From an uncultured Clostridia bacterium (GTDB lineage: Bacteria; Bacillota; Clostridia; UBA1381): DNA of 64,000 nucleotides. The stretch spans positions 1 through 64,000 of the forward strand of contig CAKSRS010000005.1 in assembly GCA_934487205.1 (NCBI GenBank). Reading direction: 5' to 3'. The notes under the pieces are model-generated. The model saw only the letters and a program-made list of their open reading frames with translations, was not told the origin of the DNA and made no database searches. The position numbers and the translations under genes are program-made. Each line of letters begins with the position of its first letter. Position 1 is the stretch's first letter. Shown piece after piece: positions 25,361 to 34,095 of this stretch.

Positions 25361-25381
25361 AAGGAGATAACAGTTACAATA

Positions 25382-26272
25382 ATGAAGAAAAAGTTTAAAT
25401 CAGGTTTTGCCGCAATAATCGGCATGCCGAATGTAGGAAAATCAACCCTGCTGAATACAATTGCGGGGCAGAAAATAGCAATAATTTCGGACAAACCGCA
25501 AACGACGCGGAACAAAATTCTTGCAATACACACAACCGAAGATTATCAGATAGTATTCACCGACACACCGGGCATACACAAGCCGCACAACAAGCTTGGC
25601 GAGGCAATGGTAAAGACGGCGACCGAATCCATGAACGATACCGATGTTCTGATAATGGTTGTGGACGCGTCGAAAAAAATGTCGCAGACAGAGCGCGCTA
25701 TTGCGCAAAATATCGGAAAAACGGGACTTCCGTGCATATTGGTAATAAACAAAATTGATTCCGTACGCAAGGATGCACTCCTCCCGATTATCGCGGATTA
25801 TTCCAATCTTTACGAATTTTCGTCCATAGTTCCTGTCAGTGCGAAAACGGGCGACGGCGTGGACATTCTGCTTGCCGATATCGAGGACTTGCTTGACGAG
25901 GGTCCAAAATTCTATGATGAGGACATGGTCACCGACCAACCCGAAAAGCAGATTGCCGCGGAAATTATCCGCGAAAAGCTTTTGCGCCTTCTGGACAAAG
26001 AAGTCCCGCACGGCATCGCCATAGAAATCGAAAAAATGCAGGAAAAGGAAAAGATAACCGATATTCATGCGGTTATTTACTGCGAAAAGGCGAGCCATAA
26101 GGGCATTATAATAGGAAAGAACGGCGAAATGCTGAAAAAAGTCGGCAAGCTTGCGCGTGAGGATATTGAGGATATGCTGCAGAAAAAAGTATATCTTGAA
26201 CTTTGGGTGCGCGTAAAAGATGACTGGCGCAATTCGGAGCGAATGCTCAAAAATTTCGGATTTGAACAATAG
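25382..26272 (+). CDS. era: GTPase Era
   Basis: 296 residues. GTPase motifs: G1 GMPNVGKST (residues about 14-22), the Era switch sequence SDKPQTTRNKI, G3 DTPG, G4 NKID. The C-terminal KH domain contains GIIIGKNGEMLKKVG, the RNA-binding loop. Era binds the 3' end of 16S rRNA and assists 30S assembly. It lies in the conserved order between dgkA and yqzL/recO. Confidence 0.97.
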   Translation: MKKKFKSGFAAIIGMPNVGKSTLLNTIAGQKIAIISDKPQTTRNKILAIHTTEDYQIVFTDTPGIHKPHNKLGEAMVKTATESMNDTDVLIMVVDASKKMSQTERAIAQNIGKTGLPCILVINKIDSVRKDALLPIIADYSNLYEFSSIVPVSAKTGDGVDILLADIEDLLDEGPKFYDEDMVTDQPEKQIAAEIIREKLLRLLDKEVPHGIAIEIEKMQEKEKITDIHAVIYCEKASHKGIIIGKNGEMLKKVGKLAREDIEDMLQKKVYLELWVRVKDDWRNSERMLKNFGFEQ

Positions 26273-26336
26273 CAAAAAGTGACAGTATAAACCGCCGCCG
26301 ATTTATGCAAGATAAAAACAAAAGGGGCGATTTATA

Positions 26337-26498
26337 ATGGATATTAAGGATATGTCATGGACAGCATTTAAAAATACGGGCGATATTGACGCCTACCTTT
26401 TATACAGGGAAATCGAGGATACAAGCGAATGGAACAGGTCAAAACAAGAGCAATCGTCACACGGCGGGCAGACTACGGCGAATCAAACGCGATGCTGA
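26337..26498 (+). CDS. yqzL: YqzL-family small protein
   Basis: 53 residues starting at ATG 26337 behind AAAGGGGCGA. The first 30 residues follow the YqzL pattern (MSWTAFKNTGDIDAYLLYREI), known from Bacillus between era and recO. The reading frame runs on over the first 70 bases of recO, so its C-terminus (about 20 polar residues) is longer than usual and probably not conserved. Function unknown. Confidence 0.82.
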   Translation: MDIKDMSWTAFKNTGDIDAYLLYREIEDTSEWNRSKQEQSSHGGQTTANQTRC

Positions 26499-27154
26499 CG
26501 CTTATCACTGATAAGCTTGGCGTTGTTTCCGCATGCGCATACGGTGTTCAGAGCAAAAAAAGCCGCATAAAAGCGGGCACACAGCCGCTTTGCTGCTCCG
26601 ACTTTGTACTGAGCCGAAAAAAAGGCGATGTTTACCGTGTGGAATCAATAGAAATTGCAGACGGATTTTTGCCCGTATGCGAGGATTTGCAGTTATTTGC
26701 GCTGAGCAATTATTTGTGCGAGCTTGCGGGTGAGCATGCTCACGAAGATGACGGACAGGTTCTGCGCCTGCTTTTAAACACACTGTATGTTCTTGCATAC
26801 AGGCATGAGGACGCATCGCTTGCAAAGGCGGTTTTTGAACTTAAAATTATGCAATATGCGGGATATATGCCGTATTTGGAAAGATGCATGCATTGCGGCG
26901 CCGACAGCGCCGCCGCATTTGATTTTTCCGGCGGGATTGTGTGCGAAAATTGCCGCAAGCCGGATATGATGCTCCTTTCGCGTGACACTTATCTCGCGCT
27001 TTGCTATATTCTGTCGGCAGACGAAAAAAAACTTTTTTCCTTCACTGTATCGGAAAAAGTGAAACACGATTTACAAATACTTGCCGAGGCGTATCTGCTG
27101 CACAAAAGCGAGCGGCGGTACAAATCGCTTGAATATTTCAGAAAAATTATGTGA
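26429..27154 (+). CDS. recO: DNA repair protein RecO
   Basis: 241 residues, ATG 26429 with GAGGA about ten bases upstream, inside yqzL. An N-terminal OB fold (VTRRADYGESNAMLTLITD, YGVQSKKSRIKAGTQPL) precedes a helical domain. The zinc site is formed by CMHCGA and CENCRKP (Cys pairs near residues 151-154 and 171-174). RecO loads RecA onto SSB-coated DNA with RecR. Length and order are as expected. Confidence 0.95.
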   Translation: MEQVKTRAIVTRRADYGESNAMLTLITDKLGVVSACAYGVQSKKSRIKAGTQPLCCSDFVLSRKKGDVYRVESIEIADGFLPVCEDLQLFALSNYLCELAGEHAHEDDGQVLRLLLNTLYVLAYRHEDASLAKAVFELKIMQYAGYMPYLERCMHCGADSAAAFDFSGGIVCENCRKPDMMLLSRDTYLALCYILSADEKKLFSFTVSEKVKHDLQILAEAYLLHKSERRYKSLEYFRKIM

Positions 27155-27163
27155 GGTGTACAT

Positions 27164-27652
27164 ATGGAAAGACGTGACAAGCATAACTATTACCTTGATA
27201 TCGCACAGACGGTTGCGGAGCGCGGAACATGTCTGCGCCGGAATTACGGTGCGATTATCGTAAAAAATGACGAGATAATCTCTACAGGCTACGTCGGTGC
27301 GCCGCGCGGCAGAAAGAACTGCAGTGACCTGGGCGTATGTATCCGCCGCGAAATGAAAATCCCGCGCGGCGAGCGGTACGAATTGTGCCGCAGCGTACAT
27401 GCCGAGGCAAACGCAATTATTTCCGCGCCGCGGCATGAAATGATTGATTCAACGCTGTATCTTGTCGGGCTTGAAATGCCGGACGGCAAAGTTGTTCCCA
27501 ACAGCAGCTGCTGCTCCATGTGCAAGCGTATGGTGATTAATGCCGGTATAAAGCAGGTTATTATCCGCGACAACAGCACGGATTTCCGCGTAATCGACAT
27601 TAATGACTGGATTGAAAATGACGAAAGCTTGTCCGCAAGACGCGGTTATTGA
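27164..27652 (+). CDS. dCMP deaminase family protein (ComEB-like)
   Basis: 162 residues, ATG 27164 after GAGGTG. It carries the zinc-dependent cytidine/deoxycytidylate deaminase motifs: HAEANAI (zinc ligand His and catalytic Glu) and SSCCSMCKRMVINAGI (two zinc Cys). Additional Cys residues (CSDLGVC) near residue 53 fit the second zinc site found in dCMP deaminases. It would convert dCMP to dUMP for thymidylate synthesis. It lies 9 bases after recO and is probably in the same transcript. Confidence 0.93.
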   Translation: MERRDKHNYYLDIAQTVAERGTCLRRNYGAIIVKNDEIISTGYVGAPRGRKNCSDLGVCIRREMKIPRGERYELCRSVHAEANAIISAPRHEMIDSTLYLVGLEMPDGKVVPNSSCCSMCKRMVINAGIKQVIIRDNSTDFRVIDINDWIENDESLSARRGY

Positions 27653-27681
27653 AAAAATTTTAAAAAATAATAAAAAAATGC

Positions 27682-27710
27682 TTGCAATTTTGCCTTGAAT
27701 GTGATAATAT
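27682..27710 (+). promoter_or_regulatory. Promoter of rpsT
   Basis: TTGCAA (27682-27687), 17-base spacer, TAATAT (27705-27710), a good sigma-A match 40 bases before the rpsT start. Confidence 0.65.
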
Positions 27711-27750
27711 ATATAAGTATTATGTATTAAAATATTCGGAGGTGAAATTC

Positions 27751-28017
27751 ATGCCTAACATTAAATCGGCAAAGAAACGTGTTCTGGTTACAGAGAAAAA
27801 GACTTTGATTAACCAAATGCATAAAACAGCTCTTAAAACAGCCGTTAAAAAGTTTGAAACTGCTGTTGAAAATAAGAATGTTGACGAGGCCAAGGTTCTG
27901 TTCAATGATGCTGTTAAAAAGCTTGACATGAGCGTTAAGCAGGGTATCCTGCACAAGAACAACGCCGCAAGAAAGAAATCGCAGCTTGCATTAAAGCTTG
28001 CAAAAATTGACGCGTAA
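27751..28017 (+). CDS. rpsT: Ribosomal protein bS20
   Basis: 88 residues, ATG 27751 after CGGAGGTGAAA. Lys-rich helical protein with the family signature MPNIKSAKKRV and KKGILHKNNAARKKSQL-like C-terminus (here KQGILHKNNAARKKSQLAL). It binds 16S rRNA in the 30S subunit. It is monocistronic: its own promoter lies upstream and a strong terminator follows. An in-frame ATG at 27682 belongs to the promoter region. Confidence 0.97.
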   Translation: MPNIKSAKKRVLVTEKKTLINQMHKTALKTAVKKFETAVENKNVDEAKVLFNDAVKKLDMSVKQGILHKNNAARKKSQLALKLAKIDA

Positions 28018-28024
28018 AGCAAAG

Positions 28025-28047
28025 GCCGCTTGAACGAGCGGCTTTTT
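28025..28047 (+). terminator. Terminator of rpsT
   Basis: GCCGCT (28025-28030) pairs with AGCGGC (28037-28042), followed by TTTTT, 8 bases after the rpsT stop. Confidence 0.85.
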
Positions 28048-28129
28048 GTATACAATCTTATGTTAATTCTATGTTAATTTTCGGCTTATTCACACATGAA
28101 GGCGCCGATTGAAAGGAGATAAATTCATT

Positions 28130-28966
28130 ATGAAAAGAATTGTTACAATCCAGGACATCTCGTGTTTCGGTAAATGTTCGCTTACGGTTGCTCTGCCGAT
28201 TATCTCGGCAATGGGGGTTGAGGCGGCAATTCTGCCGACTGCCGTTTTATCCACGCATACCGGCGGTTTTAAAAACTTCACCTTCCGCGACCTGTCGGAG
28301 GATATTCCCAAAATTTTTAAACACTGGGAAAGCGAAAAAATTGATTTTGACGCCATTTATACAGGATATCTCGGCTCCTTTGAGCAAATCGACCAGATGA
28401 AGGAATTTATTTTGGCAAAACCCGAAAAAACCTTAGCCTTTGTTGACCCCGCAATGGCAGATAACGGCGTACTATATCCGGGATTTACGCCCGAATTTGC
28501 GCACCATATGGCAACACTTTGCTCCAAAGCGGATATTATTGTGCCTAACATTACCGAGGCGGCGTTTATGCTTGATGAAAAGTATATCGAAAGCGGGTAT
28601 GATAAAGCATATATCGAAAACATGCTGAAAAAACTTGCGGCGCTTGGACCCAAATACGCTGTATTGACCGGCGTCGGATTTGAGTCGGACAAGCTTGGCG
28701 TTGCTATGTATGACAAGGAAAAAGACGAATTTTTCTACTATTTCAACGAAAAAATCAATGATAAATTCCATGGGACGGGCGATGTTTTCGCATCGGCATG
28801 CGTTGGCGCACTCATGCGCGGCAAAACTTTGGAAAGAGCGCTCGAAATTGCTGTTGACTACACGGTCGAATGTATCAAGGTTACCATGCCCGACCGCGAA
28901 AAACACTGGTACGGCGTAGAGTTTGAAAAAGCTGTGCCGAAACTTTTGGAACTCTTGGAGAAATAA
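28130..28966 (+). CDS. Pyridoxal/pyridoxamine kinase family (PfkB/ribokinase fold)
   Basis: 278 residues from ATG 28130, with GAAAGGAGAT upstream. Features of the PdxK/PdxY type: N-terminal VTIQDISCFGKCSLTVALPI, STHTGGF, FVDPAMAD, VPNITEAAFML and the anion-hole/catalytic Asp motif GTGDVFAS near residue 228. It phosphorylates vitamin B6 vitamers to give pyridoxal phosphate precursors. It stands alone between rpsT and the convergent spoVG, with its own downstream terminator. Confidence 0.9.
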   Translation: MKRIVTIQDISCFGKCSLTVALPIISAMGVEAAILPTAVLSTHTGGFKNFTFRDLSEDIPKIFKHWESEKIDFDAIYTGYLGSFEQIDQMKEFILAKPEKTLAFVDPAMADNGVLYPGFTPEFAHHMATLCSKADIIVPNITEAAFMLDEKYIESGYDKAYIENMLKKLAALGPKYAVLTGVGFESDKLGVAMYDKEKDEFFYYFNEKINDKFHGTGDVFASACVGALMRGKTLERALEIAVDYTVECIKVTMPDREKHWYGVEFEKAVPKLLELLEK

Positions 28967-29000
28967 TAACCACTGCGGCACAAATACACTCTTGCACCGC

Positions 29001-29040
29001 TCAGCGTGTCGATAAACCTATTGACACGCTGATTTTATTT
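29001..29040 (+). terminator. Terminator of the pyridoxine-kinase-like gene
   Basis: A 10-pair stem (29001-29010 with 29023-29032) is followed by TTTTATTT. The loop contains the ATAGGTTT-type sequence (complement strand) shared with the hairpin at 46810-46843. Confidence 0.8.
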
Positions 29041-29045
29041 GCACC

Positions 29046-29080
29046 AAAAAATAAAGCTGTCACTCCCGACAGCTTTATTT
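29046..29080 (-). terminator. Terminator of spoVG
   Basis: Perfect 13-pair stem (29049-29061 with 29068-29080, 6-base loop), followed on the minus strand by T residues; it begins at the spoVG stop codon. With the preceding hairpin it separates two convergent genes. Confidence 0.88.
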
Positions 29081-29343
29081 TATTCTTCTGCAATTATTTC
29101 ATTGTATTTATTAATGACAGCCGATTCCAGTCTGTCACGCATTTCTGAATTAATCGGATGTGCAATATCCTTAAATTCATTATCCAGAGTGCGTCTTGAC
29201 GGCATTGCGATAAACAATTTTTCTTGTCCCTCGATAATCTTAATGTCATGCACAACGAATGCATCATCAAAGGTTACCGATGCAATCGCCTTCATTTTAC
29301 CGTCGCTTGCTACTTTTTTTACCCTGACATCTGTAATTTCCAC
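29080..29343 (-). CDS. spoVG: Septation/sporulation regulator SpoVG
   Basis: 87 residues with a GTG start at 29343 giving MEITDVRVKK, the conserved family start; GGTGGTG sits six bases upstream. The family core FDDAFVVHDIKIIEG and IAMPSRR is intact. SpoVG is a small nucleic-acid-binding global regulator, involved in asymmetric septation in Bacillus and in RNA/DNA-level control elsewhere. The promoter is a perfect sigma-A consensus, unlike the sigma-H promoter of Bacillus spoVG. Confidence 0.95.
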   Translation of the reverse strand: MEITDVRVKKVASDGKMKAIASVTFDDAFVVHDIKIIEGQEKLFIAMPSRRTLDNEFKDIAHPINSEMRDRLESAVINKYNEIIAEE

Positions 29344-29420
29344 AGAATCCACCACCTTCCAAAGCCATAGGATAAAGCTGTTTTGGTGTCATTCCTAAAG
29401 ATGTTCTGCTTAACAGTTTT

Positions 29421-29449
29421 ATTATATACGATTATATAAGATATGTCAA
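29421..29449 (-). promoter_or_regulatory. Perfect-consensus promoter of spoVG
   Basis: Minus strand TTGACA (29444-29449), 17-base spacer, TATAAT (29421-29426). Both hexamers match 6/6. Start of transcription near 29414, leaving a leader of about 70 bases. The remaining gene-free bases up to 29618 hold AT-rich sequence and weak promoter-like hexamers for murC. Confidence 0.85.
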
Positions 29450-29618
29450 GAGATTAATGTAGATTTATGTCATATTTTGTCTAATCTGTACAATTATATT
29501 AAATTTTTTTTATAATTCAAGTCATCTATGTTTCGTTTTTTTTACAAATAAGACAAATATGTTTTAATTTATCAAGAATTGGTATATAATTAACTTATAA
29601 AACTAAGGAGTTACAATT

Positions 29619-30998
29619 ATGTTTGATATAAAACATCTGAATAAAGGCGCACACATTCATTTTATAGGTATAGGCGGAATAAGCATGAGCGGTCTTGCGC
29701 AAATCATGCTGAAAAAAGGATATACGGTAACCGGCTCGGACAGGGCAAAATCGCACATAACCGACAAGCTTGAAAAGCTCGGCGCCGTAATATACGAAGG
29801 GCATGCGGCGGAAAACATAAAGGGCGCAAATCTTGTTGTACACACTGCGGCAGTCCATGACGACAATCCCGAAATGCAGGCGGCAAAAGCGGCGTCTGTA
29901 GAACTGATAACGCGTGCGGAATTTTTGGGCGCAATAATGAAATTGTATCACCACGCTGCCGGAATAGCCGGCACGCACGGGAAAACCACGACAACATCAA
30001 TGCTTGCGCACGCGCTTATCCGCGCCGGGCTTGACCCGACAGTCAGCGTAGGCGGCGAATTGGACATCATCGGCGGAAATATCCGCACAGGCAATTCGGA
30101 TTATTTTATTACCGAGGCTTGTGAGTACACCAACAGTTTTTTGCACTTCTTCCCCACCGTCGCGGTAATTACAAATGTTGATGAGGACCACCTCGATTTC
30201 TTTTCAGGCATTGACGAAATAATTGAAAGTTTCCGCAAATATGCAATGCTTACAAAGGAAAAAGGCTGCGTTGTTGCATCAGGGCAAGACAAAAATACCC
30301 GCAAGGCTCTCGAAGGAACCGACCTTGACATAAAATATTTTGGTATCGGCGGCGAATATGAATATCATGCCGAAAATCTGAAATATACCGCCGGATTCCC
30401 GAGTTTTGAAGTATGGCACAACAGCGAAAAACTCATTGACGTATCCCTCAAAGTTCCGGGCGAACACAACGTTTTAAACACACTTGCCGTTGCCGCGGTA
30501 TGCGATATATGGGGCGCAGATATGCAGCTTGCAAAAACCGGTATAGAAGAATTTTCCGGCGCACACCGCCGTTTTGAAAAGAAGGGCGAATACGGCGGAG
30601 CATTAATTATGGACGATTATGCACATCACCCAACCGAAATTAAGGCAACCCTTAAAGCCGCGGCGGAAACCGAGCATAACAGGCTGTGGTGTGTATTTCA
30701 GCCGCACACATATTCACGCACGAGAACATTATGGAATGAATTCTGCGAAAGTTTTGATAGTGTAGACGAACTTATAATTACGCATATATATGCTGCCCGC
30801 GAAAAGCCGGACGGTGTAACAAAACCGCAAAATCTCGCAAAAGATATTGCAAAGCGCGGCGTAAAAGTGCGATATATTGATGATTATAAAGAGATTGAAA
30901 ATGTACTGAAATCCGATCTTAAACCCGGTGATATTGCATTTACGATGGGCGCCGGAGATGTTGTTGACATCGCCGACGATTTATGCAAAACTTGCTGA
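29619..30998 (+). CDS. murC: UDP-N-acetylmuramate--L-alanine ligase
   Basis: 459 residues, ATG 29619 after AAGGAG. The N-terminal UDP-binding Rossmann domain has FIGIGGISMSGLA; the ATP site is GIAGTHGKTTTTSML (about residues 109-123); DDYAHHPTEI and QPHTYSRTRTL are diagnostic of MurC. It adds the first amino acid to UDP-MurNAc in the cytoplasmic phase of peptidoglycan synthesis. The gene is single, between spoVG (divergent) and a convergent HAD gene, with a strong bidirectional terminator after it. Confidence 0.97.
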   Translation: MFDIKHLNKGAHIHFIGIGGISMSGLAQIMLKKGYTVTGSDRAKSHITDKLEKLGAVIYEGHAAENIKGANLVVHTAAVHDDNPEMQAAKAASVELITRAEFLGAIMKLYHHAAGIAGTHGKTTTTSMLAHALIRAGLDPTVSVGGELDIIGGNIRTGNSDYFITEACEYTNSFLHFFPTVAVITNVDEDHLDFFSGIDEIIESFRKYAMLTKEKGCVVASGQDKNTRKALEGTDLDIKYFGIGGEYEYHAENLKYTAGFPSFEVWHNSEKLIDVSLKVPGEHNVLNTLAVAAVCDIWGADMQLAKTGIEEFSGAHRRFEKKGEYGGALIMDDYAHHPTEIKATLKAAAETEHNRLWCVFQPHTYSRTRTLWNEFCESFDSVDELIITHIYAAREKPDGVTKPQNLAKDIAKRGVKVRYIDDYKEIENVLKSDLKPGDIAFTMGAGDVVDIADDLCKTC

Positions 30999-31052
30999 AA
31001 ATATAATTAAAACCGCACTGACGAAATACTGTAAAAAACATTATTTCAATAT

Positions 31053-31091
31053 AAAAAAGGTTTGATTTCCCGCGGAAATCAAACCTTTTTT
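31053..31091. terminator. Bidirectional terminator between murC and the HAD gene
   Basis: Near-perfect palindrome of about 18 pairs with A and T runs on both flanks (31053-31070 with 31073-31091). It serves both convergent transcripts and overlaps the last codons of the HAD gene (stop at 31079). Confidence 0.88.
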
Positions 31092-31858
31092 ATCATATCA
31101 TAAAATTCTTTTATGTCCTTCTTGACATACGCCGGCGTAACGTCATAAGTCTTTAAATCCTCAACCGTACCCTCGCCGCTGAGCACCAATACGCTGTCTA
31201 TTCCGGCGTTTTTTCCGCACATAATATCCGTATATACCCTGTCCCCTATTATTACCGCTTCTTCCTTTTTGAAACCGTATTTTTTCACCGCCAACTCGAC
31301 GATATTTTTTTGAGGTTTTCCCATAAACATCGGGCGTTTTCCCGTTGCTCTGTACAGCATTTCCGCCACACTTCCGCAGTCGGGCACATACCCGTACCAT
31401 GTAGGGCAAACCCAGTCGGGATTTGTCGCAATGTACGCAGCACCGCGGTTTAAGAGTATACATGCGTCCTCAAGCTTTTTGAAGGTCAGCTCGGTATCAA
31501 AACCCATGACAAGACATTCAACATCATCGCTTATCCTGTCGGTAATATTATGCCCATCGTTTCTTAACTGCTCTTTAAAGGACTCCGTGCCGAACACATA
31601 TATCTTTTTGTAATTGCAAGTGTGCAAGTAATCCGATGTAACGTCAACCGATGTAAGATAATCGCTGCGCTGCGTCTCGATACCCATACCGTGCAGTTTT
31701 TCAATATACTTGTCCACTCCGCGCGATGAATTGTTTGTCAGAAACACATACTTTCCGCCGTCTTGTTTTACAAAATTCAAAAAATCTTTTACACCGTCAA
31801 ATAGGTCGTTGTCAATGTACAGCGTCCCGTCCATATCCAATAAATAAAGTTTATACAT
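31079..31858 (-). CDS. HAD-superfamily phosphatase, NagD/PGP (IIA) type
   Basis: 259 residues. HAD motif I LDMDGTLY (nucleophile Asp and the second Asp), motif II FLTNNSSR, a C2-type cap in the middle, motif III Lys (GKPQKN) and motif IV GDRVYTDI. The IIA subfamily contains phosphoglycolate, glycerol-phosphate and 4-nitrophenyl phosphatases. It follows glpP by 18 bases in the same direction, so a glycerol-phosphate-related substrate is an inference from context. Confidence 0.9.
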   Translation of the reverse strand: MYKLYLLDMDGTLYIDNDLFDGVKDFLNFVKQDGGKYVFLTNNSSRGVDKYIEKLHGMGIETQRSDYLTSVDVTSDYLHTCNYKKIYVFGTESFKEQLRNDGHNITDRISDDVECLVMGFDTELTFKKLEDACILLNRGAAYIATNPDWVCPTWYGYVPDCGSVAEMLYRATGKRPMFMGKPQKNIVELAVKKYGFKKEEAVIIGDRVYTDIMCGKNAGIDSVLVLSGEGTVEDLKTYDVTPAYVKKDIKEFYDMIKKV

Positions 31859-31876
31859 AAATATTTCCTTCTTGAT

Positions 31877-32419
31877 TTATAGCCAAAATTCTTGTTTTCC
31901 CGTCGATACCGCAAATGTGCCGCACTTGAATATTTCGGCGATTTCCTCACCGGTTTCGATTAAACCGCCGGCAATTATGGGCGTGCCGATTTTCGCCTTA
32001 AGCCTTTTTATCACCTTTGTCATAACGCCCGGCATAATTTCAATCATGTCCGCTTTTGAAGATTTTAGACCCTCCAGCGTTGTGTCAATTGAATGAGAAT
32101 CGACAACGAAAAATCTTTGTATCGTAAACAATCCGTTTTCCTTTGCAAGCTTTATCAGATTAACGCGCGTGCTTATAATTCCGTCAACGCCGATATTCTG
32201 AAGATAAACCACTCCGTATTTGTCTTTGCCGATGCCGTCCGCAAGGTCGATATGCACAAACAATTTTTTCCCCGCGTTATGCGCTCTTTCAACATTTTCG
32301 CCTACGGAAATAATATTCGAACACAAGTCGAAAATTACTTCAACACGCGACTTCAGCGCCGTTTCCATTTCGGATTGCGTACGTACTGCCGCAATAATTC
32401 TGTTCGTTAAGCCGTCCAT
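31877..32419 (-). CDS. glpP: Glycerol-3-phosphate responsive antiterminator GlpP
   Basis: 180 residues, a TIM-barrel-like protein with the GlpP motifs KKLFVHIDLADGIGKD, GIISTRVNLI, QRFFVVDSHS and EIMPGVMTKVI. GlpP binds leader RNA when glycerol-3-phosphate is present and prevents termination in glp operons. A promoter of its own lies in the 85-base gap upstream. The probable target is the terminator hairpin in the leader of the flavoenzyme operon just upstream (35548-35600). Confidence 0.93.
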   Translation of the reverse strand: MDGLTNRIIAAVRTQSEMETALKSRVEVIFDLCSNIISVGENVERAHNAGKKLFVHIDLADGIGKDKYGVVYLQNIGVDGIISTRVNLIKLAKENGLFTIQRFFVVDSHSIDTTLEGLKSSKADMIEIMPGVMTKVIKRLKAKIGTPIIAGGLIETGEEIAEIFKCGTFAVSTGKQEFWL

Positions 32420-32458
32420 AGCTCCAAGCCTCTCTGTCTTTCATAAAATATCACTTTA

Positions 32459-32487
32459 ATTATAACGCATATTTTATGTTTTGTCTA
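32459..32487 (-). promoter_or_regulatory. Promoter of glpP
   Basis: Minus strand TAGACA (32482-32487), 17-base spacer, TATAAT (32459-32464). It lets glpP and the HAD gene be made independently of the attenuated upstream operon. Confidence 0.65.
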
Positions 32488-32504
32488 TACCGTTGTGCAG
32501 CCGT

Positions 32505-32852
32505 TTATCTTTCAGCACCGCCGGTAATTATAATATTGCTCCCGAAAACATCTTTAAGCACAGCATCGCCGCGTTTGTAGTCGGACTTGATAACGACTAC
32601 GTTAATCAATTTCATACAATCAAAAATTTTATCCTTCGGGATAGGTCTGTCCGTTTTCACGGGGACGACCGAGCCGTCCTCACAGCGTACCGTCGATGTA
32701 ATCGTGCGGGTGGGGTTGGTACATTCGTCCATTGCGTATTTTTCGCCGCGCGGACAGGTGTTTCCCGTTACCGAAACAACCTTTCCGTCCTCGATTTTTG
32801 CCTCCAGACTGCACCCCATGGGGCAGACTATACAGGTAAGTTTTCTTATCAT
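32505..32852 (-). CDS. DUF1667 Cys-rich protein
   Basis: 115 residues from ATG 32852 (GGAGGTG upstream). The N-terminal CxxCxxxC (CIVCPMGC) followed by NTCPRG resembles a [4Fe-4S] ligand set of molybdopterin oxidoreductases, and PVKTDRPIPKDKIFD is a DUF1667 signature. These small proteins are encoded with two FAD enzymes in a three-gene anaerobic glycerol-3-phosphate dehydrogenase-like unit in many Firmicutes; it probably serves as the electron-transfer subunit. Five bases separate it from the upstream FAD gene. Confidence 0.9.
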   Translation of the reverse strand: MIRKLTCIVCPMGCSLEAKIEDGKVVSVTGNTCPRGEKYAMDECTNPTRTITSTVRCEDGSVVPVKTDRPIPKDKIFDCMKLINVVVIKSDYKRGDAVLKDVFGSNIIITGGAER

Positions 32853-32857
32853 AACGC

Positions 32858-34093
32858 TCACACCTCCAGCTCGAATTTCAGTTCGTCGGTATTTTCAAAC
32901 AATTTGCTGCTTATACGCATGCTTTCCATTTCGCCAGGTGCGACCTTCGCCTTTTTCTTTGACAATACCGCATTTCCCGCGCTGTCACGAATATTGATTT
33001 TTACGTCCCTGTACACATTATCTACCCGGAAATATACCGTGATATCTTTCGTACATGTAATTTTCTGCGGAACGGTGTAGCGAATTTTGCCGTCGGTTTT
33101 TATGTTTACGGATATTTTTTCGGTACACGCGCCCGCAATGTATTCGGCGGCGCTTCTTCCGGCAATTTCCGCCTCCTCCGAAACGAAATCCACAAGATCA
33201 TGAACATGCAGAACATTACCGCAGGCAAAAATACCTTCAATTTCGGTTTGTCTGTCCTGGTCAACCACCGCACCGCTTGTAATTCTGTCCAGCTCAATTC
33301 CCGCACTTTTGGAAAGCTCGTTTTCGGGAATAAGTCCTACCGAAAGCAGCAGCGTATCACACGGGATATACTCTCTCGTTTCGGCAATAGGTTTCCTGTG
33401 TTCGTCCACCTTTGCGATTGTTACGCCCTTTAAGCGTTCCTTGCCGTGAATTTCCACTACAGTATGGCTTAATTTGAGCGGAATATCAAAGTCATGCAGG
33501 CATTGCTCGATATTTCTGGCAAGTCCGCCCGAATACGGCATAAGCTCGCATACTGCATGAACCTTCGCGCCCTCCAAAGTCATTCGTCTTGCCATAATCA
33601 ATCCGATATCGCCCGAACCCAATATGACAACATTTTTACCCGGCATATATCCCTTCATATTTACAAACTTCTGTGCAGTACCGGCGCTGTAAATACCCGC
33701 GGGACGGCTCCCCGGGATATTGAGCGCACCCTTCGGTCTTTCGCGGCAGCCCATGGCAAGAATAATCGCCTTTGCCTTAATTTGGAATACGCCGTCCTCA
33801 CAATTTGTTGCGGTTATCACCTTATCTCCCGAAATATCGAGCACCATTGTGTTTAATTTGTACGGAATTTTAAGTTCTTTCACCTTTTGCTCGTATCGCC
33901 ATGCATATTCCGGCCCCGTCAATTCTTCACCGAAACGGTGCAGTCCGAACCCGTTATGTATGCATTGTCTCAGTATACCGCCGAGCGCATTATCGCGCTC
34001 CAATATTATTATATCCCTTATACCGTTCTCGTATGCGGCGCATGCAGCGCTCATTCCCGCCGGGCCGCCGCCTATTATAACTAAATCTGTCAT
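32858..34093 (-). CDS. FAD-dependent pyridine nucleotide-disulfide-type oxidoreductase
   Basis: 411 residues from ATG 34093 (AAAGGAGG). FAD-binding GGGPAGMSAACAA at the N-terminus, a second Rossmann motif GSGDIGLIMARRM near residue 163, and the FACGNVLHVHD motif that closes the FAD site. The C-terminal 90 residues form a separate beta domain. It is the middle gene of the glp-like unit and probably passes electrons from the GlpA-like subunit to an acceptor. The exact acceptor is unknown. Confidence 0.9.
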   Translation of the reverse strand: MTDLVIIGGGPAGMSAACAAYENGIRDIIILERDNALGGILRQCIHNGFGLHRFGEELTGPEYAWRYEQKVKELKIPYKLNTMVLDISGDKVITATNCEDGVFQIKAKAIILAMGCRERPKGALNIPGSRPAGIYSAGTAQKFVNMKGYMPGKNVVILGSGDIGLIMARRMTLEGAKVHAVCELMPYSGGLARNIEQCLHDFDIPLKLSHTVVEIHGKERLKGVTIAKVDEHRKPIAETREYIPCDTLLLSVGLIPENELSKSAGIELDRITSGAVVDQDRQTEIEGIFACGNVLHVHDLVDFVSEEAEIAGRSAAEYIAGACTEKISVNIKTDGKIRYTVPQKITCTKDITVYFRVDNVYRDVKINIRDSAGNAVLSKKKAKVAPGEMESMRISSKLFENTDELKFELEV

Positions 34094-34095
34094 GT

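Noticed and set aside
25442..26275. 277-residue minus-strand frame opposite era
   Set aside because: era is unmistakable on the plus strand and the opposing frame has no homology-like motifs or ribosome site.
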